From Carex sylvatica (lineage: Eukaryota > Streptophyta > Magnoliopsida > Poales > Cyperaceae): DNA of 64,000 bases. Position 1 is the stretch's first letter. Every line of letters begins with the position of its first letter. The notes under the pieces were generated by a model, which was not told the origin of the DNA, did not search any database, and saw only the letters and a program-made list of their open reading frames with translations. The translations under genes were made by a program, and so were the position numbers. Shown here piece by piece: positions 46,191-59,737 of the stretch. The DNA is taken from assembly GCA_964058845.1 (NCBI GenBank), contig CAXKVR010000109.1, positions 62,001-126,000 of the forward strand, given 5' to 3'.

Positions 46191-47009
46191 ACATTGCATC
46201 TGAAATTTGAATCCAATCGGACCGTTTCGGCCGAAATTGGACGAAAAATTCATAAACTGTGTAAGTCGTCTTGAAATCGGATCGGTACAGCTCGATTCCG
46301 ATCCGGATCAGCTGATCTGGTCCGAAACGGCCAATTTTTCCTTTTATGATTTATACAAGAGGAAGTTGGAATATTATTTTGAACTTCTCCACCATTACTT
46401 TTATTATGACAATGAACTAAGAACATAATATCGAGTTCAATTATTTTGTCAACACAATACAAGGACAAATTGCTACAAGTGGTTGAAATGATTTAAGAGA
46501 AAATGCACGGTTGAGTCTTTAAGAGGTAAAGAAACAGATTGAGAATATATTTGAATTAGACGGTCAACTTAGAACAAAACAAGGTCCAGTGCTACATTTA
46601 TTGATCGACTCTAGCTCCAATTGTGGTCCAAAACACACTTTAGAAAATGCAAAAGCGAAACATAATATATATATATATACATAGAGAGAGAGAAGTTGGT
46701 CCAAGTAATTTTCATTTGGTTCAAATGAAAATTAGGACTTAGTGGTAATTGAAAGACTGAATATTTTTTTTTAACAGAGGGTAAAATGGGTACTTCAGAA
46801 ATTTAAAATGAGGTTCTAATAAAAAAAAGCAATAAATTGAGTAAATTTGTGAGTTTTTTAAAATTTTGAGTGACAAATATGATATTCTGAATATTTTAGG
46901 GGAAAAATACGTGATTTCGAGAATTTTTGGAACAAATGTTCACTCAAAAAGTTTCTAATCATAAAAGAAAGAAAATATCCTATTATAAAAAAGGAGTATC
47001 AGAAAAGCT
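46191..47009. other. Non-coding stretch, nothing firm
   Basis: CCGAAA/CGGATC words recur at 46,200-46,330, as in the low-complexity elements elsewhere. A short (AT)n run lies at about 46,663-46,680. Confidence 0.4.
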
Positions 47010-47029
47010 CTGACGATCCGAGCAGTACA

Positions 47030-47560
47030 TTGTACATAGCAGCTACCCCTACAATTGCTTTTTTTCCTAATAGTCCAGCTGTTGTAGCAGAAGATAGAGA
47101 AATAGACAGAGTACATTATATTTTTTATTGGTAGAAAGATCGGTAGAATTTTTACTAATTTTAAAAATAAAAAAAGTTTGGATCGACAAGAATTATAATG
47201 ATCCAAACTTAGTGTTTTTTAATCTGATGCATAGATAGAGAGAATTTTTATATTAGATCCCTAATAAAATGTAAAATTTTTTTTTCAAAAATAGATAAAA
47301 TATTTCTATTATATATAGATTTTAAGATATTCTATCTATTGTAAAAACTTTTTATATTTTACTAGAAAAAATTTAAAAGAAAAAAAATACAAAGTGGTTT
47401 AGATCGGTAGAATTCCTACCGATTCAAACTTTTTATTTTTAGAATCGGTTGAAATTCTATCGATCTTTCTATCAATTAAAAATATGATGTACTCTTTATA
47501 TTTCTCTCTTTTTTGTTTTTATTTCTACAGATAAAAAATTTCCTGCTACAGCGGAAGAAA
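47030..47560. mobile_element. Foldback element sharing sequence with 15.4-15.7 kb
   Basis: The left arm (TGTAGCAGAAGATAGAGAAA, GAGTACATTATATTTTTTAT, GATCGGTAGAATTT) is inverted relative to the right arm (AAATTCTATCGATCTTTCTA, ATATGATGTACTC, CCTGCTACAGCGG). The loop includes TTTGGATCG / GATCCAAAC. No coding content. Confidence 0.6.
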
Positions 47561-48593
47561 AGTTTTCACTTTTACCAAAAAAATTAATTTAATGAAAAAA
47601 ATTGTGATCGACGAAATTTTATATTTTCGCTTTTGATCTCTGCCATGCATTTGCTACTTTGGAATTGTTATCATGAACAAACTAAAGTTCGAATTGTTAG
47701 GCCGAATTGGGCCTTACATGGGCCTCATTCCAAACTTGATACCTCTGCAGCCTGTTGAGAATCCAAAAGTACCAAACTAATTCCATCCCATGGAATGGAA
47801 AGTCAGCCCTTTTCTTTTTCGAATTGAACATTAATTAATTAACAAATTTAAAAATTGAATGTTGATTTAAATAATCCGATGGAATACAAGTTTTTCTCCC
47901 ATGGTACGGTTCTTCATAAAAAAACTACTATTGTATAATTAAATTTATCATATCAAACAAGTACCCTTGTTAATTTTGATATTAGATCAATTCTTACCTT
48001 AAAATTTTAGTTATTGTGGCCTTTTGACTCTAATGGAATACATATGGTTACGAGCACAAAAGAATTAGTAATGAAATTTATTATTCTTTAACCATAATAA
48101 TACAAAGTTAATTATTTTGCATATCCCTAATAAACATTATCGGCAAATTAATTAATTATGCAATTTTTTTTAAAAACAAAAAAAACAAAAGCCCGTTTCA
48201 TTGCCATAAAACTTAAAAAGTAACTAATTATGCAAATATATAGATTTGTAGTCTTAAAAACATCGCGTGGCAGCTCAGTGCACTTGATGTTGGGGACTTG
48301 AGCATTTCTTTTCTTTTAATATGTCATCCTTAAAGATGAGTCCATATTCTCTTTTTGGCGAGTGGATATGGTATTATTTTCGGTGGAGTGGGTTATCATA
48401 GGGGAATTAAATTTGCTGAAATCCTCAAGGATTTCTGGATCCTGAAATTTCAAATCCAATTATCTAATTTTTTTCTACACAAATCTCAAAATATACATTT
48501 TTTTATGCACAAATCTCGAAACATATAAATGGTTGAATTGAGAATTTCAGGGTTCCTGAAATCCCCGAGAATTCCAGTATATTTGTTTCCTAT
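47561..48593. other. AT-rich intergenic DNA, nothing assigned
   Basis: No gene-like structure or defined repeat ends were seen. Confidence 0.5.
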
Positions 48594-48602
48594 TATAGGT
48601 AC

Positions 48603-49652
48603 GGGTGCAAACGGATGGGATATTATCCATCCGGATTCGGATCCGTATCCGAATTTTGCGGATTCAGATATTTGGATACGAATAGTTTACAGATACGGAA
48701 ATGGATTCGGATATAAATTTTGCGGATATAGATATGAGTTTCGTTTTGATTTCATAAGCGGATACGGATACGGATAATTATTCGTATCCGATTTTTTCCA
48801 ACTGTCGGATATTCGTATATCACTTGTAGTAATTTATATTAAGCTACATTTAGCTTTTGGATATCCACATATCACTAGACCCGTTCTGGAAAAAAGGATT
48901 TCCAATTGAGAGAATCAAGGGAGCTTCATTGGATAAAGGGGCGGATTTACACATAGCTGAGGGGTTGCTAAGCTACCTCATGATTTTAAAATTTTTAATC
49001 ACGTAAGTTGAAATTTAAATAATTTTTTATTTTCTTAAAATTTTTATATAGTTCCCTCATAAAATATCAAATGTGTGCTTGTAGTTTAGTGATTAAAACT
49101 CTATTTTGTTTTTGAGAGATCTCGAGTTTAAATCACACTAACTACAAATTAATAATTATGCATTTTAAGTTTTCAGCCCACTCTATATGAATTTTTTAGT
49201 TCCGCCCCTGATTGGATGGTGCTTTTTATTTTCGCTACTGTCCCGTGTGACCGTGTTCGGTATAATTTTTTCTAGCTTTCATATTAATTAGTGCTTTAGA
49301 AAATTTTATATTATTTGAAGTTTTGAACTTTAGAAGCTTTTAATTTTTTTAATCATATATATTTTTTTTTATTCTTTGATGACAGTGCAATATGAATTTT
49401 TCTTATTACATAAACAAACTATTCAAATACGTGTTTACATAGAAAAGCTATTTTCTCAATCGGGTAGTGAAAATATAATTGTTGAATAATAAGTTAATTT
49501 GATTATAATATTCGAATTATGTATCCAAATTATATCTATATTCGTATCCGTTAATATCTGATCCGTATTTGTATCCATTTAATATCCAGTCAGTATTCGT
49601 ATTTGTATCTAAAAAATAAAAATAAATACGGATATGGTTTTACCCCTATCTA
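48603..49652. mobile_element. Non-autonomous CGGATA-type element, 9-bp TSD, with nested hAT
   Basis: Starts GGGTGCAAACGGATGGG and ends GGTTTTACCCCTATCTA. The 9-bp direct repeat TATAGGTAC flanks it (48,594-48,602 and 49,653-49,661). Subterminal GGATACGGATA / ATTCGTATCCG words match the element at 17,445-18,169. A hAT MITE (48,936-49,210) is inserted within it. Confidence 0.7.
48936..49210. mobile_element. hAT-type MITE, 275 bp
   Basis: The left end AAGGGGCGGA and the right end TCCGCCCCTG are inverted. Direct repeats ATTGGATA (48,928-48,935) and ATTGGATG (49,211-49,218) form an 8-bp duplication with one mismatch. The interior has TAGTTTAGTGATTAAAACTC and GATCTCGAGTTTAAATC, which mimic Pol III boxes. 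The same family is at 59,458-59,729 and, in part, at about 23,816-23,925. Confidence 0.75.
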
Positions 49653-49661
49653 TATAGGTAC

Positions 49662-51840
49662 CTTGCAAATAATTGTTCATAATGTCGTTTGTGAAAGGCC
49701 TTTTGGCTTGTAACAATTTTGGTGACATGAAGTACCAGTTTAATTAGCTGGGTATGCATTAATTCCAACTAAATATAAAATCATGATATCAACTTTATAT
49801 TTATTGGCATTAAAAAAATACGTAAATAGATTTGGATTTCTACAATTTAAGATAAATAATTATAGAGTACATGAATTATCCCTGGATAAAGCCACCAATT
49901 AAAGATAAAAGCAGGAAGTAGTGCATTATATCTTTAAGAATAAAGCCAAGGATTTGCTTGTCTGCCAGTAACCAAGGGAATCTAAATTATTTTACAAGTA
50001 AAAGAAGGTGTCTCGGTTCTATGGGACCCGCTGCGTAGGCGTCCAGGCATGAACACTATAGAAAATGCTAATTAATTATAATGAATCTGATGCTAATTAA
50101 AGCAACTTTAATCAATGTTCAACATCAATTACCTCATTGGAAGATTTTATAGGCAAATTACTTAATGCAGTAACAAGTGTACACCAAAGTTAATTTTTCT
50201 TTCAGTTAAGAGGGCACATTATTATTTCACATTCTAATAGATTAATTATATAAACTGATATCTATATAAATATTTTACCGTAATATATATATACTTTTTT
50301 AAAAAGTTTAACAACATTACACATATATATTGTCTGAATGGATGTATATGTGTTGACAAGTAATTTTGAACACATGTAGTCAAGCATTATATAAATAAAA
50401 CTATATTTGGAAATAACAAAACAACAGTCTAAACGCAGGCTTTCAGAACGCATGCATTATGTATCGTGCATTTAGATTGCTTATTTTGGTATTTCGAATA
50501 TTTTTTTTTTTAGCATTTTTAGCAATATGACTGCATGAATTTAGAATAAATTGGGAATTTACATATTGCTGTTAAACTGTTTCAAATAAAAATAATCAAA
50601 ATTTTAAAGCTTGCTATTAAAAAGCAAAAAAATGAAAACACTTACATTATTTAGATCATAGCCGCTAGATTCATCTGTTATGGGGTCTTGATTTTATTCA
50701 AAATATCAAAACTACTAATAATATTTCAAAATTTTACATGATTATTAATCTCTCTAGAAAAATAAATAGGTAAAGAGAAATTGTGACATGTGTGGAACTG
50801 AAATTCTCCTTTTTCAAATGTTGGTCTCCTGTTTGGAATTTTTATTAAAGCAGAAAAAATGGTCGTATACATTGTCACCAATAATTGTGTGTTTCCCACT
50901 CTTTCCTCAAATCTCATTACAAGATTTCTGAAGCAGGCAAATCTGAGGAAGTTATTAATTTCCGAAGTACATAGACATTGCATTAAATTAAATTATTAAA
51001 AAAGACATGGCTATTAAATTTTGAATCTAAGTTTTATTATTAAAAAAGAAATGGCATAGATGCTGTTCATTTAATGATTATGTAATATTTTGGGACAAAA
51101 AAGGATATTTCATTTCTTTTGTTCTCATACCAATATGTATTCCATGCATTAGGAGTCGGCCGAATAGCTAGGATCATAAACTTGGATTTTCGAAAAAAAA
51201 AAACTTGTTTTGTATTAAAAATATGTAATTTTTTTTAATCGAAATACATAGCGAGGAAAAAAAGAGACTATATTTTTCTGCAACAGTAGAAAGATTATTT
51301 GGAGAAAAGAGACTATGAAATAAAAGTTTAGGAAGGCACAGTGATCAAGCGACAGGTGCCTTACGGTCAGGAGCGGAATCAGGATTTGAATCAGGTGTCA
51401 ATCAGTATGTATCTGTAAAAAAAACCATATGAAAATAATTACTTAATAAGCAACTTTCGATTTTATGGAGAGTGCTTGGGCCCCCTTTGCTTGTACCTAG
51501 TTCCACTCCTGTTTGCGGTAGAGTATTCTTCTTTTCTAAAGAAGATATCTATTAGAGAAACAAATCTTTCTTGTGGGAAGGTAAGGGTTGTACTTTTTTT
51601 TTTTCCTTTCTTTCTTTTTGGAAAGCTTAATTGGTGTTTAGTCTTCATTCACGATACCATCACTACTCCATATATGGTAGACCCATTGCTTTAGCATTTT
51701 GTGCGCTTGGATTTTCTCTTGCTACATTGCATGAAGAAACTAGCAGATTGTGAAGCAAATATGGACCGTACGTTCTAGATATGTAATATAAAACAATGGT
51801 CTGCATTTGACTGGGACTCTATAGCTGATTTGGGTAGCTG
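49662..51840. other. AT-rich intergenic DNA, nothing assigned
   Basis: Scattered short ORFs have no family resemblance and no splice context. Confidence 0.5.
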
Positions 51841-51849
51841 GATCTGAAA

Positions 51850-52324
51850 AATGAGGTGGCGGACCATGAGAGTGCCACCTGGTTTTTGCGTGATCTGGCC
51901 GTTGAACAAGATGCAACAGGTAACATGCTATATTCATTTTTTTTTATTTCTAGATATTTGTATCTGATTTATGATACAAAATATCTACTCACTCAACCAG
52001 GGTCTCAATTCTGGTCAAATGATTCGAATAAGTATGATTAATTAGACCTAATTTTGGTCAATTCATCTCCAAATTTTGCTCATTTGTGTTACCAATTCAT
52101 TCGAAATTATGATTGAATTGTTGTAGTAAATTTATTTGCTCGTTTTGGTTATTCATTCCTTGACATAGAATGTTTCAGTTGTACCTCCGTTTCTTTAGTT
52201 TCTCCGTTGGCATATTATCATTGTACAGGTGCTTGAGCATTCTGGTACAATGGAGCTTACGAGGCTTACTGGATCGCAATATGGCAATGCAACGCCACCA
52301 GCTATGACTGCAGTGGGCCAACTG
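51850..52324 (+). pseudogene. Unidentified exon-like fragments
   Basis: Two codon-like blocks: 51,850-51,919 (EVADHESATWFLRDLAVEQD) before a GT, and 52,229-52,324 (VLEHSGTMELTRLTGSQYGN then ATPPAMTAVGQL) after a TTGTACAG acceptor. The phases do not join cleanly: joining gives an early TGA. The second block runs straight into a foldback hairpin (52,327). Amino-acid composition looks like real protein but I do not recognise the family. Probably a gene remnant or captured exons. Confidence 0.35.
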
Positions 52325-52326
52325 GT

Positions 52327-52425
52327 ACATCTCTGGCTTCATGCATCACTGTTTTGATACTATAGTCCATTAACTGCATGAAGCCAAAACTGCTCTGTTA
52401 AAATCTTTACCAGCAAAGTAAAAGA
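52327..52425. repeat. Small foldback hairpin, family copy 4
   Basis: GGCTTCATGCA (about 52,335) is inverted by TGCATGAAGCC (about 52,376). The right side continues CTGCTCTGTTAAAATC and TTTACCAGC, matching the outer arms of the other three copies. Confidence 0.6.
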
Positions 52426-55370
52426 ATAAAAACAAACTGATTATTTATGTGCTTTAAGCTGAACTGAACCAAAGCATACTCAAGTGTAGTATATTTTGAC
52501 AATAACATAAACTCATATTTTCCTATAATTAATATCTTTCATTTCCTCCATTTACTTAGCATACCATTTAAATTCTAAATTAGCATTTTTTTCATTTCAT
52601 CCCATTCTTTCATTTTCGCTTTTTTTTTTTCATTTACTAGAGACTGCACTTGATGTTTCAGTTAAAAAACTCTAATGTGAAACTCAAAGTCAATTAATCA
52701 AGTTATCATGGCATGTAGAAAAATATGCATTTCTTTCTTATATTGATGGAGTGTGGAGGTGTGTTTTGAGTATCCGTAAAAGGTTGATACTTTGTTTAAG
52801 GTGTTGGAAACACTAGTGTACCAAAGATTGATATTATTTTTTTAAGTTGTTGTTAATGCCTTGCTTCTTACTTTTTTTGTTCTTTTTATATGCTCCTTTC
52901 TTCTTCATCAATCTTTTCATATTCCCCTCTCAACCTTTATATCCTAAACAGAGTTCTCCACCACTTTTGCATCCAAAGAAAGGAAAAATGAAAGATATTT
53001 TATTTATTATATTTTTTTCTTGCAAAAAAATATGGAGTATTGATAAGTATTTGTTTTGTATTATACCATAACTTTTGTATATTTATACGTAGATATTTTT
53101 AAAAAATTTGTAAAAAGAAAAAGACATTGCGTATAAGGTTGAGAGGTGAATATGAAAAGACTTATTAAAGAGAGAGAAATATGTAAAGGGAAAGAAAATA
53201 AGGGCTGGGCATATTATAAAAAAGAAAGAATCATCTCCTTAATTATACTGGGTCGACAATTGCCATATGCAATTTTTCTTTAGTCCATTAGGTTTACAAT
53301 AATTGACATGATTCTTCAATCAGTCCATGAAAAAAAATCAAATAAATTCATTCAAATATCATAATAGAATAAACGAATTACAAATTTTGTGGTCTATAAT
53401 ATAAAATAATATTTGCGGACGAGCCAAATCCTTAAAATTATATGTATTCGGTAGCAACTGAATTTTTTGGTTTAATCAAATTTAATTGGAACGAGTGAAG
53501 AATTCAGGTCTGTTGAATCATTTTTGTTTTCTGTCCATTTTAAATAAATGTTAACAATTAATAGTATATTTTTGTTTTTAAAAATTTAGCAATACTCTAT
53601 ACTCTATATATATTTTATGAATGCATGCATGCGTTCTCAAGTCATTAGTATTGTTAAATAATTTTATGAATGCATGCGTTCAAACATTATAAAATACTGA
53701 AATTTTCTAAATACCGAAACAATTAAATGCATTCAGTTGAAAATTACTTGATGGTAGTACTACCTAATTAAATACATTGGTAGTGTTAAATAATTTCTTA
53801 CCTTAAAAAATTAGTTATTGTGGCCTTCAAGAGTTAAGAAGATGAATGGAAAAAAAAGCATGTTCCCTCTGTAATAATATATGGAAACCTTCTGATTCCG
53901 ATACATTTATTTATTCATTATAGTTGGCTTGTTTCTTAAACTGTTCAATTTTAACTTGAAAAAAAAACCAAAGCCACATTTGTAAAGTTTCTTTTGTCTG
54001 TGTTTCCATTGAACTCCACCCTCAAAGAGGATTAGTGGTTGCTCAAACTTATAAAATCTTATGGGGGGAGGAGGCTTCAATATCAATTGAATATGCAGAT
54101 TAATTTTCTCTGCTATCTCATCTTCAATCATCTTCATAGCTTAAAGAGTGTTGCTCCAATCTCCTTTATTTAGAAAGGGAGAATTTATGCTAGTTAAATT
54201 TAATTGTAGAGAATTTAGTAAACTACATGCATAACAGTGAGTTCTCCAAACAAACAAAAAAAAAAAAAAAAAAAAAAGAGAAAGAAAGAAAGAAAGAAAG
54301 AAAGAAGAACTAAACCTTCAATTGCGAACTTTTTGCAATTTGTTTTGTCTCCATTTGCATTCAAAAGGACGAATTTTAAAGGTAGTAAAAACGTTGGAAA
54401 CAAATTAAATGTCCGATAGTATCACAACTTCACTCACATTTTTTTTTTAAAATAAATGAATTCACAGACAACACTAACTCTTTAACATTACACAATATTT
54501 AGTTGACATTTTACTACTTTAAAGTAAAGTTTTTTTTTTTTTTGACTGCAGTTGTCATGAACTTATTTATTGAATATGAAACGTGCATTTTAATTGATTT
54601 TTTTATATTTAATTATAAATTATTCTTTTCGCCACCACTTTTAAAAACAAGTTTTACTTTTATAATATTATTTTTTACACTTTAGATAATTAGAGTAGAT
54701 TACAATTTTGTAATATTAACCAAAAAAATATTATTGAAAATAAGTCTTTTACAAAGAAAAAAATATACCTTTTTCATGAATAATTAACTTTCTCATATTA
54801 GGATTTCTCACAACTATCGATGTTTATCAATGTACGTACCCGGAACATTTTTGTACTACGTCTAAATTCACTGTTTTTTTAATAAAATATAATTTATTTC
54901 TTATAATACAAATGAAGAGGTACATTTTTACATGATGCATATGCATGAATGCAAATTTATCTATTTTTATTTTGCTTAATTTCTAATTCTATTCATGACT
55001 GTCGACTTTGTTTGACTTTTTTATTTTATATTTCGGACCCAAACTAATTTGCATTTTTCTATTAATCTGTAATCCCAAAAATTATACTAAATTCATGATT
55101 AAATGTTTTTTTATTGTTCTTTAACGATTGTAGAAATTTCAGGTCAAAATTTAATGTTCATTATTTATTATAATATTTATAGTTTCTGCCTAAGTGTACC
55201 TTCTATTGTGTTTCTTATCAATTTAACTTATTTTTTCAAGAAACTCGAAATACAATAAGCCTCCAAATGACAAAGGATATTTAAGCAAGAGATTTAAACA
55301 TGAAAGCTCGAAGGAACTCACAAGACTCATATAAAATATCATATTTTTTAATAAAAACATCAAAAAGGAA
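52426..55370. other. AT-rich intergenic DNA with simple repeats
   Basis: Holds a poly(A) run followed by (GAAA)n at 54,254-54,305 and repeats of TGAATGCATGCATGCG type near 53,618-53,680. No gene structure. Confidence 0.5.
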
Positions 55371-56165
55371 AATAATGCTTTAATTCCAAAATTTCGTTCT
55401 AAAATCAGAATCGGAATATTTGTGCAGATACGGATACAGATATGATTTTGAATTTTAATTATTCGTATCTGAAAAATAGATTTATACCATATAATTTAAT
55501 ATATATTATAAAAATATTTATATATATATGTATAGATATCTGATATCTGTATCTGAAAAATAAAAGCAGATATGAATATGATTTTAGCACCATCCGATCT
55601 GTTTTCGCTGCTAGATATATTACATGTAAGTCCCATTATTGTTATTTAGATCTGATCTAACTGGGAAATTATGTCACCAACTTTACTGTAAGAGTGTCAG
55701 TGTATCTGGCCCATGGTGAAGTTGGCTTCATAACAATCGGGTATGGCACATTAAATGCGCATGTTCTCTTCAAAAACTTCCAAGCGGGTATTAAATGCGG
55801 TTATTGGTGTAATAGTGTAATGATTCATTTTGTAGCATCTCCAGACTCCAAAAGGATTGTGATAACTTAATAATTCGAGAAAAAATTAGCGGAGTTAAAA
55901 ATTTGTAATTTGAAAATAATCTAGATATAATTCGAAAAAAATTAAGAAAAAATTTGGATAGATTGATATACTTACATGCAGTCTAGAGAGCCGAAAAATA
56001 AAATAAAAATTGCAAATAATTTGTATAATTCGAGAAATTTTTTCGAATTATTTACGAATAATTCAGAAAAAGTTTAGAAAACCAAATAATACAGATATTC
56101 CATCGGAACAAGTTCAAATCTGAATTATTTGTGAATAATTCGAAAACGAACATAGCTGTTTGTAC
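55371..56165. repeat. Low-complexity region rich in AATTCGAA/GATACGGATA words
   Basis: GATACGGATACAG, then AATTCGAGAAA, GAATAATTCG and related words recur on both strands. Resembles decayed low-complexity DNA elements seen elsewhere. No ends identified. Confidence 0.35.
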
Positions 56166-56359
56166 TACGTCGGTTTTACATGACAATAAAACCATGCTTT
56201 TCTTGCAATTAAAAATAAATAAATTTTAATGGTTGGAAACTTGAAATGCATTTATTTGCGGATTTTAATTAATTGGTTTTTCAATATAGTTGTAGCTACT
56301 AGTTAGACTCTCACCACATAAAAAAGAAGAAGTTTCTGTCGGTGTAATTTATTATAGGA

Positions 56360-57390
56360 AGCTAATAACAGTATCCGCGCTACAGTACCTGCACTGTATC
56401 TGCATGGGGGATCACTGAAAATTAAATGTTGAAAAATAACTTTTTGTGGGGATCACAAAATTTCACAATTCGAATTTTTTTTCCTAAAGTATTAATATCT
56501 ATGCATAGAAGTATTTATAGCCATGAGGTGAACAATTATTTATTGTGTGAGTACTGTAGCGCGAAGATAATAGTATCCGCAGCACTGTATCCACGGAAGG
56601 ACCACCGAAAATTAAATGCAGAAAAATAACTTCCTGCAGGAATTGTAAAATCTCCACAATTTTAATTTTTTTTTCATATTATTAATACCTACGTAATTTT
56701 TCTTTCAAATGAGATGAATAATGACGTACTTTCGGACTCGTCGTCGCACAAGTATTTAAACCTCACCGTACAAGTATTTATACCTATACTTGTAAGTATT
56801 TTTTACATATGACACAGAAAGTTTTAACATCTAAGTATTGAAAGTATTTATACTTAAACACTGAAGTATTTATACGTATGAGGTCAACTATTTTTGTTAG
56901 AGGAAGGCTAATGCAAGAATGGTTGGAGAACTCGAAAATGGATAATCATAACAAGTTACGCATCAAAGTATTAATATTTTTTTAAGTGTTAATATCTTAT
57001 CTTTTAAGTATTTATAAGTACGAATGTATACATATCTAAGTATATTTTACATATGGCACTGAAAGTATTAATATCTAAGTATTGAAAGTATTTATATCTA
57101 TGCATTGAAGTATTTATTCCTATGAATTAAACTATTTTTGTTAGAGAAAGGTTGACGCGAAAATGAGTGCGGGGATTGTAAAAGAGAAACTATATATATA
57201 ATTAGTGGGGACCATAGAGAAATGATGTTGTTGAGATTTTAGAATAATAATTAGTTGAGACTATAAAATTAGGATTTAAAAAAAATACTATAAAATCAGT
57301 GGGGACCATAATACATTATTTCTCTAAGTGAAGGTACTGTAACACGAGTACCATAGCGCAGGTATTGTGCTAGTACTTTGCATCCGAATT
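56360..57390. repeat. Complex tandem repeats with AAGTATTTATA words
   Basis: Two ~205-bp units (from about 56,370 and 56,573) share AGTATCCGC, CACTGTATC, ACCGAAAATTAAATG-type blocks and AGTATTAATA. Then two ~170-180-bp units (about 56,780 and 57,010) share ACATATG(A/G)CAC, AGTATTGAAAGTATTTATA and AACTATTTTTGTTAGAG. Many copies of AAGTATTTATA or AAGTATTAATA lie throughout. No ORF. Confidence 0.65.
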
Positions 57391-59449
57391 CATTTTTTTT
57401 TTCTTTTCATTTTTGGATAATTGAAGTGTTTCTACTTTTAGTTTAATATTTTTAGGCTTCAAATTGAAATTTCAGATTACGTTGATTTTTTCCATGATGC
57501 ATGTTCTAGTACATATTTTTTTATGAATGAATATGTTCCTTGGCCTCGTATATTTCTAATTCCAAACAAAATAAAAAATAGTTTCTCGAATAAATAGACA
57601 TTGGTTTTACTATTAAGAAATAGAGATTAATCAATTGAGTTAGATATAAATATAAATAATTTCGAAATTTTTGCAATTTCTGATTTAATTCCAAAGGTTA
57701 CAATCTTTCTTTTTGCAACCCAATTACTTTTGATTTGGAAGCCATCTTTTTATCAATATACAGTTTTTCAACACATCCATCTCCAATTCAAAAACAAAAA
57801 ATAATTAGGATTAATTTTTTGAATGAATCAGATAAAATATTCAATCATAAAAGATATCGGCTACATTTATGAATTGATTTATGGCGAGAACATCAATATA
57901 TAATTAATGGAAAATCGGCCTTGCTTACATAAATTGATCATGTATATCAAATGCTGTGTTTGTAAAATTCTTATTTGATTTATCTACAAAAATTGAATAG
58001 ATTTATAATAATAGTATGGTTGTTTCAATTATATATAGTTATATTAATAATTTGGATTAAAATATTGTCTTTGGTATGAACACAATATTTTCAAACGGGA
58101 TCATTCAAACTTTGCAAGCAAGGTAAATAGTGCACGTTATATTCAAAGTCATGTTGCTAGTCAAAGTTTGAATAATGTGAGAGGAACCTAGCTCGAAGAT
58201 ATCAAGTCAATTGTGGTAGGCTTACATACTGCCTCACACCTTATCTTTGAAAAAAAATATGCGAACAGGGACCCACAACTGACTTTAATTGGACTTCTTA
58301 CTAACACCAATTTATTTTCTAGTGTACTTCTACACAGATGGTGTATGTAATCAGAAGCAGTGCTGTAATTACTTCAAATCTTTTACTAACTGTTCTTCTT
58401 CTTTATCATCGATTAAATTTTATGAATAATTAGTATTGAGTGACTTTTCGACATCAGTTTGGCTCAATGGACGATGGCATTGAGGGAGTGATTTTTAGCA
58501 TCTGTTGTGTACATAATCAATTGGTGTTAGTACAAAGCAATAACAATTCGTTATTATATTGAACCGATGACGAGTTAGCTCTAGTTCAAACTCATTAATT
58601 CTGAATCGAACTAGTGATAAACTTGCTCGTTAACAGCTCAGGTCAGTAACAAACAAGCTGTTAATGATCGAGTCATTTTTACCCGCCCTATTTATATTCT
58701 CCAAACCCAATAACCCTTATCTTTCATTAATTTGTCGGTTCCATCTGCAAAATGTAGTAGTTGACTACCATAATTACAAATATTTAATTGCGTTACAGCA
58801 TGCTGTTTATTATAAGGCAATGTAATTCATATGAAACAGACTAAAACGTAAAAACAACAGCTTCCCTCACCTCCATGGACAATTCTTCTCTTTCACTTGG
58901 CCAATGTTATTCCAATCCAGCCTCTTAAGGCTGAGAAAGGAGAAGAGTCAATAATACTGAGGTCTCGTCCATCCATAAAGAACCTTCGAAATATTGAGGA
59001 AGTGGATAGTAAATACAAAGAAACTGGTAAAAAAATAGATGTAGATAGTAAGAAAATTACAAAGAGACTAGTAAAAGAAAATACAACTATGATTCAATGT
59101 TGAACAATTTGGATCGAATGTTTGAACTTTGAATATGTAAAAACTGAAATGTTTGTTTCACAGTCTAGAAATAAATATTTTGATATTAGCCAATCTCTCT
59201 CTCCCTATATATATATATATATATATATATATTCATATGGGGATGATGCATGATATGATATAGTTTTATTCATGGCTCATATATATCTATTTAATGTACC
59301 TTTTCATCCGTTTACCTGATCTATACCGTTTTCATTGAGATTGGTATTAATGTGTAGACTTCATTTCAAGTTTCAAACTAAATATTAATATGATCACCTT
59401 CATCTTTGAAAGCAAAATGGTTTCAGGGTCGCATGCCTTTATATATTAG
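57391..59449. other. AT-rich intergenic DNA with decayed element pieces
   Basis: A degenerate piece of the GAGC/GCTC element is at about 58,560-58,690. A (TA)n microsatellite occupies 59,207-59,232. No convincing gene. Confidence 0.45.
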
Positions 59450-59457
59450 TTGCAATC

Positions 59458-59729
59458 AAGGATGGATGTTAGTGTACTTTAAAGGTGGCTAAGCCACCAC
59501 TGTAATTCTAATTATTTTAATTACTTATATTAAAATTTAATTATTTTTTTAAAAGTTTTTATATAGCTTAACTGTCTTCTCATAAAATATAAAATATTGT
59601 AATTTATTGGTAATTAAAGTTGTTTATTGGATAGTGGAAGAACTTGAGTTCAATATCCCACCTCACACATTATATAATTTTACATTTTATTTTTCAGTTC
59701 TTATCTCAAATTTTTAGTTCCACCCTTTA
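59458..59729. mobile_element. hAT-type MITE upstream of NLR-C, 272 bp
   Basis: Flanked by TTGCAATC (59,450-59,457) and TTGCAATA (59,730-59,737). The ends (AAGGATGGA; TTCCACCCTTTA) are decayed forms of the GGGGCGGA / TCCGCCCC termini at 48,936-49,210, and the interior TTTTTAGTTCC and AACTTGAGTTCAATA also match. Its 3' part is preserved at the matching place upstream of NLR-A. Confidence 0.7.
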
Positions 59730-59737
59730 TTGCAATA

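Noticed and set aside
49077..49140. tRNA gene suggested by A-box and B-box-like words
   Set aside because: No cloverleaf can be drawn and the sequence lies inside a hAT-type MITE with its own target duplication.
58897..59103. 68-codon open frame (lysine/glutamate-rich)
   Set aside because: No recognised family, no splice context, and the start depends on an unsupported ATG. Could be a remnant, but evidence is too weak to annotate.
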